Source of the DNA: JAJTHJ01 sp046316025
Lineage (GTDB): Bacteria > Pseudomonadota > Gammaproteobacteria > Burkholderiales > Burkholderiaceae_F
Assembly (NCBI GenBank): GCA_046316025.1
Contig: JBKCXU010000144.1
Coordinates: 1-13,043 of the forward strand
DNA: 13,043 nt
Direction of reading: 5' to 3'
Program-made: the position numbers and the translations under genes
Notes under the pieces: model-generated
The model's input: the letters and a program-made list of their open reading frames with translations, nothing else
Database searches by the model: none
What the model was told of the DNA's origin: nothing
In this document: positions 1-5,991 of the stretch, piece after piece
Position numbering within the stretch: position 1 is the first letter of the stretch
Layout: each line of letters starts with the position of its first letter

Positions 1-594
1 TCGCGTGCGGACAATGGATTTTTCTTCGTCAACGGCACGCCGACCGACTGCGTGCACATCGCGCTGACCGGGCTGCTGGCGCACAAGCCCGACCTCGTCG
101 TCTCCGGCATCAACAACGGGCAGAACATGGGCGACGACACCTTGTATTCCGGTACCGTCGCCGCGGCGATGGAGGGCTACCTCTTCGGCATCCCTTCGCT
201 GGCGTTCTCGCACGTGGACAAGGGCCACGCCCACTTGGACGCTGCCGCTCGCGCGGCGGCCGGACTGGTCGAGCGCTTTGCCCGCCGGCCGCTCTCCGGC
301 GCCTGGCTGCTGAACGTCAACATCCCCAACCTGCCGTACGCCGAACTGCGCGGCGTGACGACCACGCGGCTGGGCAAGCGACACGCCTCCGAGCCGGTGA
401 TCCAGACCACCAACCCGCGCGGGGAGACGATCTACTGGATCGGCCCGGCCGGGGCGGCGCGCGACGCCGGCCCCGGCACCGACTTCCACGCGGTGGCTGC
501 CGGCCAGGTGTCGGTGACCCCGCTGCAAATCGACCTGACTCATGGCGCGCGGCTGGAGGCGCTGTCGGCGTGGTTGGAGGCTGCCGCGGCATGA
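1..594 (+). CDS. surE: SurE 5'/3'-nucleotidase (survival protein), 5' end cut by window edge
   Basis: The reading frame is open from base 1, so the gene starts before the window. 197 residues are visible and roughly the first 50 are missing compared with E. coli SurE (253 aa). SurE is a metal-dependent nucleoside 5'/3'-monophosphate phosphatase, also active on short polyphosphate, and is linked to stationary-phase survival. The visible part holds the family motif GTPTDCVHIAL (codons from base 34) and SGINNGQNMGDDTLYSGTVA (from base 103). The Asn of SGIN is a metal ligand in the family. The N-terminal NDDG metal site and the Ser of the substrate loop lie upstream, off the window. The C-terminus has the usual GQVSVTPLQIDLT. 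The stop overlaps an ATG as ATGA at 591-594. It leads the surE-pcm-nlpD cluster. Identification is very secure; only the N-terminus is unseen. Confidence 0.96.
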   Translation, partial: SRADNGFFFVNGTPTDCVHIALTGLLAHKPDLVVSGINNGQNMGDDTLYSGTVAAAMEGYLFGIPSLAFSHVDKGHAHLDAAARAAAGLVERFARRPLSGAWLLNVNIPNLPYAELRGVTTTRLGKRHASEPVIQTTNPRGETIYWIGPAGAARDAGPGTDFHAVAAGQVSVTPLQIDLTHGARLEALSAWLEAAAA

Positions 595-656
595 GCGCGC
601 CGGGCCGCTCCCAAGCGCTCATCCCGCAGCGGGTAGCGCGGAGGGTAGTCCAGTGA
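591..656 (+). other. 21-codon ORF bridging surE and pcm (possible coupling peptide or pcm N-terminal remnant)
   Basis: An ATG overlapping the surE stop (ATGA, 591-594) opens a 21-codon frame, MSAPGRSQALIPQRVARRVV plus Gln. Its TGA (654-656) overlaps the GTG start of pcm as GTGA (653-656). It could let ribosomes reinitiate from surE into pcm, or it could be what remains of an N-terminal extension of Pcm, since some betaproteobacterial Pcm proteins have long low-complexity N-termini. The peptide is basic, matches nothing I recognise, and no strong Shine-Dalgarno precedes its ATG apart from the surE coding sequence. It may also be chance. It is listed because both junctions are exact 4-nt overlaps, and I do not assert that a peptide is made. 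Confidence 0.2.
640..645 (+). promoter_or_regulatory. Shine-Dalgarno GGAGGG deciding the pcm start
   Basis: GGAGGG sits 7 nt before the GTG at 653. It is among the strongest ribosome binding sites in the window and supports GTG 653 over the in-frame upstream ATG at 542, which lies inside surE, and over the downstream ATG at 710, which would cut into the conserved part of Pcm. Confidence 0.6.
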
Positions 657-1324
657 ATGCGGCGCACGCGCCCAATGCCGGGCTGGCCTCCGCGCGCGTG
701 CGCGACCGCATGGTGCAGCGGGTGCGCGAACTCGGCGTGCAGGACCCGCGCGTGCTGGCGGCACTTGCCGCCGTGCCGCGCCATGCGTTTGTCGACGACG
801 CGCTCGCCAGCCGCGCCTACGAGGACACGGCGCTGCCGATCGGCCATGGCCAGACGATCTCGCAGCCGTACATCGTCGCGCGTACGGCCGAGCTCGCGCT
901 CGAAGGAATTGCCGATCCGGCGCGGGCCAAGGTGCTGGAGATCGGCACCGGCTGCGGCTACGCCGCGGCGGTGCTGGCGCACGTGTTCGGCACCGTGGTG
1001 ACCATTGAGCGCATCCGCGCCCTGCACGAGCGGGCACGCGCCAACCTGCGGCCCTTGCGGTTGTCCAATGTCCGGCTGCTGTACGGCGACGGCACCGCCG
1101 GTGCGGCGGCTGGTGCGCCGTACGATGCGATCGTGGCCGCCGCCGCGGCCGAGTACGTGCCGCCGGCCTGGAGCGAGCAGTTGAAGGCCGGCGGGCGGAT
1201 CGTGGCGCCGATCGGCGGGGCGCAGCAGAGTCTGACGGTGTTGATCAAGGACGAACAGGGCGGGCTGCAGCGGCGCAGCGCTGAAGGCGTGCGCTTCGTG
1301 CCGATGCGGCTTGGCCAGGAGTAG
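653..1324 (+). CDS. pcm: Protein-L-isoaspartate(D-aspartate) O-methyltransferase
   Basis: The 223-residue product (E. coli Pcm is 208) transfers a methyl group from AdoMet to isoaspartyl residues in aged proteins, starting their repair in the cytoplasm. Visible family signatures are the substrate loop HGQTISQP (residues 65-72), motif I of the Rossmann methyltransferase fold VLEIGTGCGYAAAVLA (from residue 94), and the acidic AdoMet ribose site VTIERI after it. The C-terminal GGRIVAPIGG and FVPMRLGQE segments are also typical. The GTG start at 653 is chosen because of the GGAGGG 7 nt upstream. About 18 residues before SARVRDRMVQ are poorly conserved. It follows surE by 58 nt and nlpD starts 5 nt downstream, so the three are almost certainly co-transcribed. 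The main uncertainty is the N-terminus. Confidence 0.95.
   Translation: MNAAHAPNAGLASARVRDRMVQRVRELGVQDPRVLAALAAVPRHAFVDDALASRAYEDTALPIGHGQTISQPYIVARTAELALEGIADPARAKVLEIGTGCGYAAAVLAHVFGTVVTIERIRALHERARANLRPLRLSNVRLLYGDGTAGAAAGAPYDAIVAAAAAEYVPPAWSEQLKAGGRIVAPIGGAQQSLTVLIKDEQGGLQRRSAEGVRFVPMRLGQE
1317..1321 (+). promoter_or_regulatory. Shine-Dalgarno AGGAG of nlpD inside the end of pcm
   Basis: AGGAG lies 8 nt before the nlpD ATG at 1330 and overlaps the last codons of pcm. This fixes the nlpD start and indicates that its translation follows directly on that of pcm. Confidence 0.6.
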
Positions 1325-1329
1325 GGCAG

Positions 1330-2217
1330 ATGTTTGCGTATCGCTATCGACTACTGGGACTGCTGGGCGTCGCACTGCTCGCTGCTTGTAGCAGCGCGCC
1401 GCGCAACGTGCCGATCGAGGATCGCTCGGCGGGCAGGCCGGCGGCGAAACCGGCCGCCGAGGCACCGGCGGCCGCCACGCCCGCGCCGGGGCGCGACCCG
1501 CGGGAGGCGTTCTACACCGTGCAGCGCGGCGACACCCTGCACAGCATCGCCCTGGCGCACGGGCGCGACTGGCGCGACATCGCGCGCTGGAACGGCATCG
1601 AAGACCCGAACAAGATCCGCGTCGGCCAGCAACTGCGCGTCGCGCCGCAGCCGACCGAGAAGGCGAATGAGCCGGTGGCCGCCACGTCACCGATCGCACC
1701 CGCAGCAAGCGTGCAGGCGCGGCCGCTCGACGGTGCCGCCGCGGCGCCGACAGCCGCTGCGCCAGCGACCGCGGCGCCGGCCGCTGCCGCCGTCGCGCCG
1801 CCCGCGGCTGCTGCCGGCAAACCCGCCCCTGGCGCAGCGGCGATGGCCGGCGGCATCGAGTGGCTGTGGCCGCTGAAAGGGCCGGTGCTGGAGCAATTCA
1901 ACGAGACCCGCAACAAGGGTATCGACATCGGCGGCAAGGAAGGCGAGTCGGTGGTCGCGGCGGGCGATGGTCAGGTGGTGTACGTCGGCAGCGGGCTGCG
2001 CGGCTACGGCAACCTGGTCATCGTCAAGCACGACGACGACTTCGTCTCCGCGTACGCACACAACCGCGAGGTGCTCGTCAAGAAGGACGCGTACGTCAAG
2101 CGCGGGCAGAAGATCGCCGAGGTCGGCCGCACCGACGCCGACCAGCCGAAGCTGCACTTCGAGATTCGTCGCGCCGGCAAGCCGCTCGATCCGCTTAGCC
2201 TGCTGCCGCCGCAGTAG
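1330..2217 (+). CDS. nlpD: NlpD-type murein hydrolase activator, LysM-LytM lipoprotein
   Basis: The 295-residue envelope lipoprotein begins with a signal sequence and lipobox LLAAC (Cys20). A LysM peptidoglycan-binding domain follows (about 62-104: YTVQRGDTLHSIA to GQQLRV), then a long Ala/Pro-rich linker (about 105-172) and a LytM/peptidase M23 domain (about 175-293). The peptidase site is degenerate. The first zinc-binding His of HxxxD is Asn195 (N-K-G-I-D199), and the last HxH is KLH (Lys274, His276); YAH (His244) is kept. This matches E. coli NlpD, which has no hydrolase activity and activates the amidase AmiC for septum splitting. The gene follows pcm by 5 nt. Unlike the common nlpD-rpoS order, the next gene is an exonuclease 7 nt downstream. 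EnvC-like activators are the alternative, but the lipobox plus LysM favours NlpD. Confidence 0.93.
   Translation: MFAYRYRLLGLLGVALLAACSSAPRNVPIEDRSAGRPAAKPAAEAPAAATPAPGRDPREAFYTVQRGDTLHSIALAHGRDWRDIARWNGIEDPNKIRVGQQLRVAPQPTEKANEPVAATSPIAPAASVQARPLDGAAAAPTAAAPATAAPAAAAVAPPAAAAGKPAPGAAAMAGGIEWLWPLKGPVLEQFNETRNKGIDIGGKEGESVVAAGDGQVVYVGSGLRGYGNLVIVKHDDDFVSAYAHNREVLVKKDAYVKRGQKIAEVGRTDADQPKLHFEIRRAGKPLDPLSLLPPQ
1451..1474. repeat. 9-bp inverted repeat in the nlpD N-terminal linker
   Basis: CGGCCGCCG (1451-1459) and CGGCGGCCG (1466-1474) are perfect reverse complements around a 6-nt loop. They lie in Ala/Pro/Arg codons made only of G and C, so coding bias probably explains them. No T-tract follows, so it is not terminator-like. 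Confidence 0.4.
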
Positions 2218-2224
2218 CCGCGCG

Positions 2225-3004
2225 ATGACGCCGGTCCTGTGCTTCGACCTGGAGACCGTGCCCGACGTGGCCGGCCTGCGCCGGCTGCGCCCGCAGTGGG
2301 CGGAACTCGACGACGCAGCGGTGGCCGAGCGCGCGTTTGCCGAGCGGCGCGAGAAGACCGGTTCAGACTTTCTGCCGCTGCATCTGCACCGGATCGTTGC
2401 CATCGGCTGCGCGTTTCGCGACGCGCAGGGCCTGCGCGTGCGCTGCCTGGGCGGCGAGGGCGACTCCGAAGGCAAGCTGATCCAGGACTTCTTCAAGCTC
2501 ATCGACCGCTACACCCCGCAACTCGTCAGTTGGAACGGCGGCGGCTTCGACCTGCCGGTGCTCAACTATCGCGCGCTGACGCACGGGGCGACGGCGCCGC
2601 GCTTTTGGGACCAGGGCGAAGACGACCGCGACTTCAAGTGGAACAACTACATCAGCCGCTATCACGCGCGGCACCTGGACCTGATGGACCTGCTGGCGCT
2701 GTACCAGCCGCGCGCCGCGGCGCCGCTCGACGAACTGGCCAAGCTGGCGGGCTTTGCCGGCAAGCTGGGGATGGACGGTTCGCGCGTGTGGCCGGCGTAT
2801 CTCGCGGGTGAGTTGGCCTCGATTCGCGCCTATTGCGAGACCGACGTGCTGAACACCTATCTGCTGTACGTGCGCTTCCAGCGGTTGCGCGGCGCGTTCG
2901 GCGAGGCCGCCTGGCAGGAGGAAGAGCGCTTTGTCCGCGCGGCCGCGGCCGGCTGGGACGGCGCGCACTGGCGCGCCTACCTGGCCGCATGGCCGGCGGC
3001 CTGA
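2225..3004 (+). CDS. Predicted 3'-5' exonuclease, PolB exonuclease-like (DEDDy, DNA_pol_B_exo2 family)
   Basis: The 259-residue protein has the three exonuclease motifs of the DEDDy class: ExoI FDLET (Asp8, Glu10), ExoII SWNGGGFDLPVL (Asn104, Asp109) and ExoIII YCETD (Tyr203, Asp207). This layout fits the stand-alone family related to the proofreading domain of DNA polymerase B (Pfam DNA_pol_B_exo2, as I recall it). Two metal ions held by the four acidic residues would cut nucleotides from a 3' end. Whether the natural substrate is DNA or RNA is not known to me. There is no polymerase domain. The start ATG is 7 nt after nlpD, with no clear Shine-Dalgarno. Its stop overlaps the rlmD start (TGATG, 3002-3006), so it is tightly coupled to an rRNA methyltransferase, which mildly favours a nucleic-acid maintenance or RNA role. 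Confidence 0.9.
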   Translation: MTPVLCFDLETVPDVAGLRRLRPQWAELDDAAVAERAFAERREKTGSDFLPLHLHRIVAIGCAFRDAQGLRVRCLGGEGDSEGKLIQDFFKLIDRYTPQLVSWNGGGFDLPVLNYRALTHGATAPRFWDQGEDDRDFKWNNYISRYHARHLDLMDLLALYQPRAAAPLDELAKLAGFAGKLGMDGSRVWPAYLAGELASIRAYCETDVLNTYLLYVRFQRLRGAFGEAAWQEEERFVRAAAAGWDGAHWRAYLAAWPAA

Positions 3005-4350
3005 TGGGTGGCGAGGTCGAACTCGAGATCGAGTCGCTCGATCTCGACGGCCGCGGCGTGGCGCACCGCGACGGCAAGGCCATCTTCGTCGAAGGCGCGC
3101 TGCCCGGCGAGCGCGTGCGCGCCACCACGCTGCGCGCCAAGCCGAGCTATGAGACCGCGCGCACGCTGACCGTGCTGCGCGCCAGCGCGCAGCGGGTGGT
3201 GCCGCGCTGTCCGCACTTTGGCTTCGGGCCCGGCGTCTGTGGCGGCTGCGCGATGCAGCACCTCGAGCCGCGCGCGCAACTGGCGATCAAGCAGCGGGTG
3301 CTGGAAGACGCGCTGTGGCATATCGGCCGCGTGCGGCCGGAACGGCTGCTGCGCCCGATCGCCGGCCCCGATTGGCACTACCGCTATCGCGCCCGCCTGT
3401 CGGTGCGCCACGTGGCGCGCAAGGGTGGGGTGCTGGTGGGCTTTCACGAGCGGGCGAGCAGCTTTGTCGCCGACATGCGCGAGTGCCACGTGTTGCCGGT
3501 GAACCTCTCGGCCCTGCTGCTGCCGCTGCGCGAACTGATCGGCGGCATGTCGGGGCGCGACCGTCTGCCGCAGATCGAGGTCGCGGTCACGGCCGACGGC
3601 ACGACGGTGTTGGTGCTGCGCCACTTGCAGCCGCTGACGACCGACGACCGCGCCCGCCTGCGCGACTTTGCGCAGCACCATGGCGTGGTGTGGTGGTTGC
3701 AGCCGGGCGGGCCGGACACCGCGGCGCCGCTGGAGGCGGACTCGCCGCGCGCACTCACGCTCGCATTACCCGAGCACGCGGTGGCGATTCCCTTCGGCCC
3801 GACCGACTTCACCCAGGTCAACCATTCGATCAACGAGGTGCTGGTGCGCCGCGCGGTGGAGCTGCTCGCCCCGCGCGCCGACGAGCATGTGCTCGATCTT
3901 TTTTGCGGGCTGGGCAACTTCAGCCTGCCGCTGGCCCGCCGCGCTGCGCGAGTGACCGGGGTGGAGGGCTCCGCCGTGCTGGTGCGCCGCGCCCGCGAAG
4001 CGGCTGTGGCCAATGGCCTGGCCGCGCAGGCCGACTTTGCGGCGGCCAACCTCTTCGAGTGGACGGCCGAAGATCTCGCGCGAATCGCCGCCGAGCGTGG
4101 GGCGGTCGGTGCAGTGTTGATCGACCCGCCACGCGAAGGGGCGCTGGCCGTCGCCCGCGTGTGTGCCGCCGCGCGGCAGCCGCCGCGACGGATCGTCTAC
4201 GTCTCCTGCAATCCGGCCACCCTGGCGCGCGACTGCGCCGTACTGGTGCATGAAGGCGGCTGGCAACTACGCGCCGCCGGCGTGGTCAACATGTTTCCGC
4301 ATACCGCGCACGTGGAGTCCATCGCCGTGCTGGAACCTGCTGCATGCTAA
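3004..4350 (+). CDS. rlmD: 23S rRNA (uracil-1939-C5)-methyltransferase RlmD
   Basis: The 448-residue product (E. coli RlmD/RumA 433) methylates U1939 of 23S rRNA with AdoMet. An N-terminal TRAM domain (about 1-60) is followed by the iron-sulfur cysteines Cys69, Cys79, Cys82 and Cys161, in CPHFGFGPGVCGGC and RECHVL. The methyltransferase domain has motif I LDLFCGLGNFSLPLA (FCGLGNF at 300-306), the IDPPREGA motif (DPPR at 374-377) and the catalytic cysteine in VSCNPATLARD (Cys402). These separate it from TrmA and from RlmC, which differ in length and cysteine pattern. The start ATG at 3004 overlaps the exonuclease stop as TGATG. An in-frame ATG at 2989 would add five residues and cannot be excluded. 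A perfect 11-bp hairpin lies in codons 7-15. The stop TAA forms part of a -10-like element for ndk. Confidence 0.95.
   Translation: MGGEVELEIESLDLDGRGVAHRDGKAIFVEGALPGERVRATTLRAKPSYETARTLTVLRASAQRVVPRCPHFGFGPGVCGGCAMQHLEPRAQLAIKQRVLEDALWHIGRVRPERLLRPIAGPDWHYRYRARLSVRHVARKGGVLVGFHERASSFVADMRECHVLPVNLSALLLPLRELIGGMSGRDRLPQIEVAVTADGTTVLVLRHLQPLTTDDRARLRDFAQHHGVVWWLQPGGPDTAAPLEADSPRALTLALPEHAVAIPFGPTDFTQVNHSINEVLVRRAVELLAPRADEHVLDLFCGLGNFSLPLARRAARVTGVEGSAVLVRRAREAAVANGLAAQADFAAANLFEWTAEDLARIAAERGAVGAVLIDPPREGALAVARVCAAARQPPRRIVYVSCNPATLARDCAVLVHEGGWQLRAAGVVNMFPHTAHVESIAVLEPAAC
3023..3047 (+). repeat. Perfect 11-bp inverted repeat with 3-nt loop just inside rlmD
   Basis: TCGAGATCGAG (3023-3033) and CTCGATCTCGA (3037-3047) are exact reverse complements around the loop TCG. 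It starts 19 nt after the rlmD ATG, which itself overlaps the stop of the upstream gene. The loop is exactly one codon, and the arms consist of codons that are each other's reverse complement (GAG with CTC, ATC with GAT), encoding the conserved TRAM stretch EIESLDLD. In mRNA this would be a stable hairpin close to the initiation site. No T-run follows. Confidence 0.75.
3405..3418. repeat. 14-nt perfect palindrome within rlmD
   Basis: GCGCCACGTGGCGC is its own reverse complement. With no loop it cannot fold well as RNA and could only matter as a dimer protein-binding site. It sits in the middle of rlmD with no promoter context, so chance in GC-rich coding sequence is the likeliest reading. Confidence 0.35.
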
Positions 4351-4353
4351 GAT
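4345..4353 (+). promoter_or_regulatory. Candidate extended -10 element for ndk
   Basis: TGC-TAAGAT is a TGn extended -10 motif with four of six matches to TATAAT. It overlaps the rlmD stop codon (TAA 4348-4350). It lies just before the only real intergenic gap of the window, about 90 nt upstream of the ndk ATG, where a second promoter would be expected. I see no good -35 box 16-18 nt upstream, so the call rests on the extended -10 and on position only. Confidence 0.3.
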
Positions 4354-4441
4354 CGCAAGTTCGCAAAGGCGCGCAAACCTTTCATTTTTTTGAGCTTTTG
4401 TCCTTTGCGCCGACTCTTTCCACTTCGTCCTTTCCATCATC
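4351..4441 (+). promoter_or_regulatory. Pyrimidine-rich intergenic leader of ndk with alternative pairings
   Basis: This 91-nt gap is the longest non-coding stretch in the window and is visibly less GC-rich than its surroundings. From 4378 to 4441 it is mostly C and T, with repeats GTCCTTT (4400-4406, 4427-4433) and CTTTCCA (4416-4422, 4430-4436). No Shine-Dalgarno precedes the ndk ATG, so initiation may depend on an unstructured leader and ribosomal protein S1. CGCAAAGG (4362-4369) can pair with CCTTTGCG (4402-4409), with the short CCTTT at 4378-4382, or in principle with the CCTTT at 4429-4433. GCGCAAA (4371-4377) can also pair with TTTGCGC (4404-4410). The regulatory role is inferred. Confidence 0.4.
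4365..4391 (+). terminator. Weak terminator-like hairpin plus T7 in the ndk leader
   Basis: AAAGG (4365-4369) and CCTTT (4378-4382) form a 5-bp stem with an 8-nt loop. C and A follow, then seven T residues (4385-4391). The stem is short and AU-rich, below what a strong intrinsic terminator usually needs. It could partially end rlmD transcription or act as an attenuator, because the same AAAGG can pair with the downstream CCTTTGCG instead. Confidence 0.22.
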
Positions 4442-4867
4442 ATGGCTGTTGAACGCACCCTGTCCATCATCAAACCCGACGCCGTTGCCAAGAACGTGAT
4501 CGGGAGAATCCTGACCCGCTTCGAAGACGCCGGCCTGAAGATCGCCGCCGCGCGCTTCGTTCACCTCTCGCGCGCCGAGGCCGAGGCGTTTTACGGCGTG
4601 CACCGCGAGCGGCCGTTCTTCAAGGACCTGGTGGAGTTCATGATCTCCGGGCCGGTGATGGTGCAGGTGCTGGAAGGCGAAAACGCCATCGCCCGCAACC
4701 GCGAGCTGATGGGCGCGACCGACCCGAAGAAAGCCGCGCCCGGCACCATCCGCGCCGACTTTGCGACGAGCATCGACGCTAACGCCGTGCATGGCTCGGA
4801 CGGGCCGGACACCGCGCGGGCCGAGATCGCCTTCTTCTTTCCGGCGCTCAACATCTACGCGCGCTAG
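4442..4867 (+). CDS. ndk: Nucleoside diphosphate kinase
   Basis: The 141-residue cytoplasmic enzyme transfers the gamma-phosphate of ATP to other (d)NDPs through a phosphohistidine, balancing NTP and dNTP pools. The sequence is a full-length, canonical bacterial Ndk: ERTLSIIKPDAV at the N-terminus, then IGRILTRFEDAGLKIAA, the substrate segment RNRELMGATDP, and the active-site NAVHGSD with catalytic His117, the same number as in E. coli. The C-terminus is AEIAFFFPALNIYAR. The ATG at 4442 is the only sensible start, although nothing like a Shine-Dalgarno precedes it. rlmN begins 13 nt after its stop. It is the first gene of the second block and probably carries its own promoter in the preceding gap. 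Confidence 0.98.
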   Translation: MAVERTLSIIKPDAVAKNVIGRILTRFEDAGLKIAAARFVHLSRAEAEAFYGVHRERPFFKDLVEFMISGPVMVQVLEGENAIARNRELMGATDPKKAAPGTIRADFATSIDANAVHGSDGPDTARAEIAFFFPALNIYAR

Positions 4868-4880
4868 GCGCGGGCGGCGC

Positions 4881-5981
4881 GTGCAAAACCTCCTCGACCT
4901 CGACGCCGCCGCCTTGCGCGACTACGTGCTCGCGCAAGGGGAGAAGCCGTTTCGCGCGCGCCAGCTGCAGCGTTGGATCCATCGGCGCGGCGCGGGCGAG
5001 TTCGCAGCGATGACCGATCTGGCCAAGTCGCTGCGTAGCACCCTGTCGGAGCGCGCGACGATCTCTGCGCCGGCGGTGCTGCGCGAGTCGACCGCGGCCG
5101 ACGGAACGCGCAAGTGGCTGCTCGACGTCGGCGCCGGCAATGCGATCGAGACGGTGTTCATCCCCGAGGACGACCGCGGCACGCTGTGCATCTCTTCCCA
5201 GGCGGGCTGCGCGGTCAATTGCCGCTTCTGCTCGACCGGGCGGCAGGGCTTCAACCGCAACCTGACCACTGCGGAGATCGTCGGCCAGCTCTGGCTCGCC
5301 GAGCACACGTTGCGGCGCGACCGCGGCCTCACCGCCGAGCACGAACGCGCAATCAGCAACGTCGTGCTGATGGGTATGGGCGAGCCGCTGCAAAACTACG
5401 ACGCGGTGCTGCCGGCGCTGCGCTTGATGCTCGACGACGACGCCTACGGCCTGTCGCGCCGGCGGGTGACCGTGTCCACCAGCGGCATGGTGCCGCAGAT
5501 CGACCGGCTGGCTGCCGACTGCCCGGTGGCGCTGGCGGTGTCGCTGCACGCGCCCAACGATGCGCTGCGCGATCAACTGGTGCCGCTCAATCGCAAGTAT
5601 CCGCTGCGCGAACTGCTGGCGGCCTGCCGCCGCTATCTCGCGCATGCGCCGCGGGACTTCATAACCTTCGAGTACGTACTGCTCGACGGCATCAACGACG
5701 CGCCCGCGCAGGCGCGCGAACTGGTGGCGCTGGTGCGCGACGTGCCCGCCAAGTTCAACCTGATTCCGTTCAACCCGTTTCCCGATTCCGGGCTGCGCCG
5801 CTCGCCCCCGGAGCGCGTGCGGGCGTTTGCCCAAGTGCTGATGGACGCGGGGTTGATAGCCACCACCCGCAAGACGCGTGGCGACGACATCGACGCCGCC
5901 TGCGGCCAACTGGCCGGCGCCGTGCAAGACCGCACGCGGCGCGAGCGGCGCGTGCTGCCGCTCGTCCCACAAGTCGCCTAG
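4881..5981 (+). CDS. rlmN: Dual-specificity 23S rRNA (A2503-C2)/tRNA (A37-C2) methyltransferase, radical SAM
   Basis: The 366-residue radical-SAM enzyme methylates C2 of A2503 in 23S rRNA and A37 in some tRNAs, which supports decoding accuracy. The [4Fe-4S] motif is CAVNCRFC (Cys110, Cys114, Cys117). The two mechanistic cysteines are present: Cys103 in GTLCISSQAGC (E. coli Cys118) and Cys341 in DDIDAACGQL (E. coli Cys355). Other family segments are MGMGEPLQNYD, VTVSTSGMVP, AVSLHAPND and FNLIPFNPFP. Having both extra cysteines separates it from ordinary radical-SAM proteins. Cfr, the A2503-C8 enzyme, is less likely given the sequence and housekeeping context. The start is GTG 4881, 13 nt after ndk; no ATG near the conserved N-terminus LLDLDAAALRDYV fits the frame. 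The Shine-Dalgarno is weak. Confidence 0.95.
   Translation: MQNLLDLDAAALRDYVLAQGEKPFRARQLQRWIHRRGAGEFAAMTDLAKSLRSTLSERATISAPAVLRESTAADGTRKWLLDVGAGNAIETVFIPEDDRGTLCISSQAGCAVNCRFCSTGRQGFNRNLTTAEIVGQLWLAEHTLRRDRGLTAEHERAISNVVLMGMGEPLQNYDAVLPALRLMLDDDAYGLSRRRVTVSTSGMVPQIDRLAADCPVALAVSLHAPNDALRDQLVPLNRKYPLRELLAACRRYLAHAPRDFITFEYVLLDGINDAPAQARELVALVRDVPAKFNLIPFNPFPDSGLRRSPPERVRAFAQVLMDAGLIATTRKTRGDDIDAACGQLAGAVQDRTRRERRVLPLVPQVA
5942..5964 (+). repeat. 8-bp inverted repeat near the end of rlmN
   Basis: CGAGCGGC (5942-5949) and GCCGCTCG (5957-5964) are perfect reverse complements around a 7-nt loop, with a further G-T pair outside. It lies 15 nt before the rlmN stop codon. No T-run follows and pilF starts soon after, so it is not an intrinsic terminator. 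Confidence 0.35.
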
Positions 5982-5991
5982 GGCTGCGGCC

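Noticed and set aside
653..1324. Frameshift in pcm suggested by the small bridging ORF
   Set aside because: The Pcm core is intact in one frame from GTG 653, with a strong Shine-Dalgarno, so no broken gene is needed. The bridging ORF is kept only as a separate observation.
317..1708. 463-codon minus-strand ORF across surE, pcm and nlpD
   Set aside because: It lies antisense to three certain genes, its product is low-complexity Arg/Ala/Pro, and no family motif is visible. Long antisense frames are expected in such GC-rich sequence.
2701..2760. Short perfect palindromes such as GCGCCGCGGCGC
   Set aside because: Zero-loop palindromes of 10-12 nt occur repeatedly in this window (also near 161, 842 and 11232) and are expected from GC-rich coding sequence.
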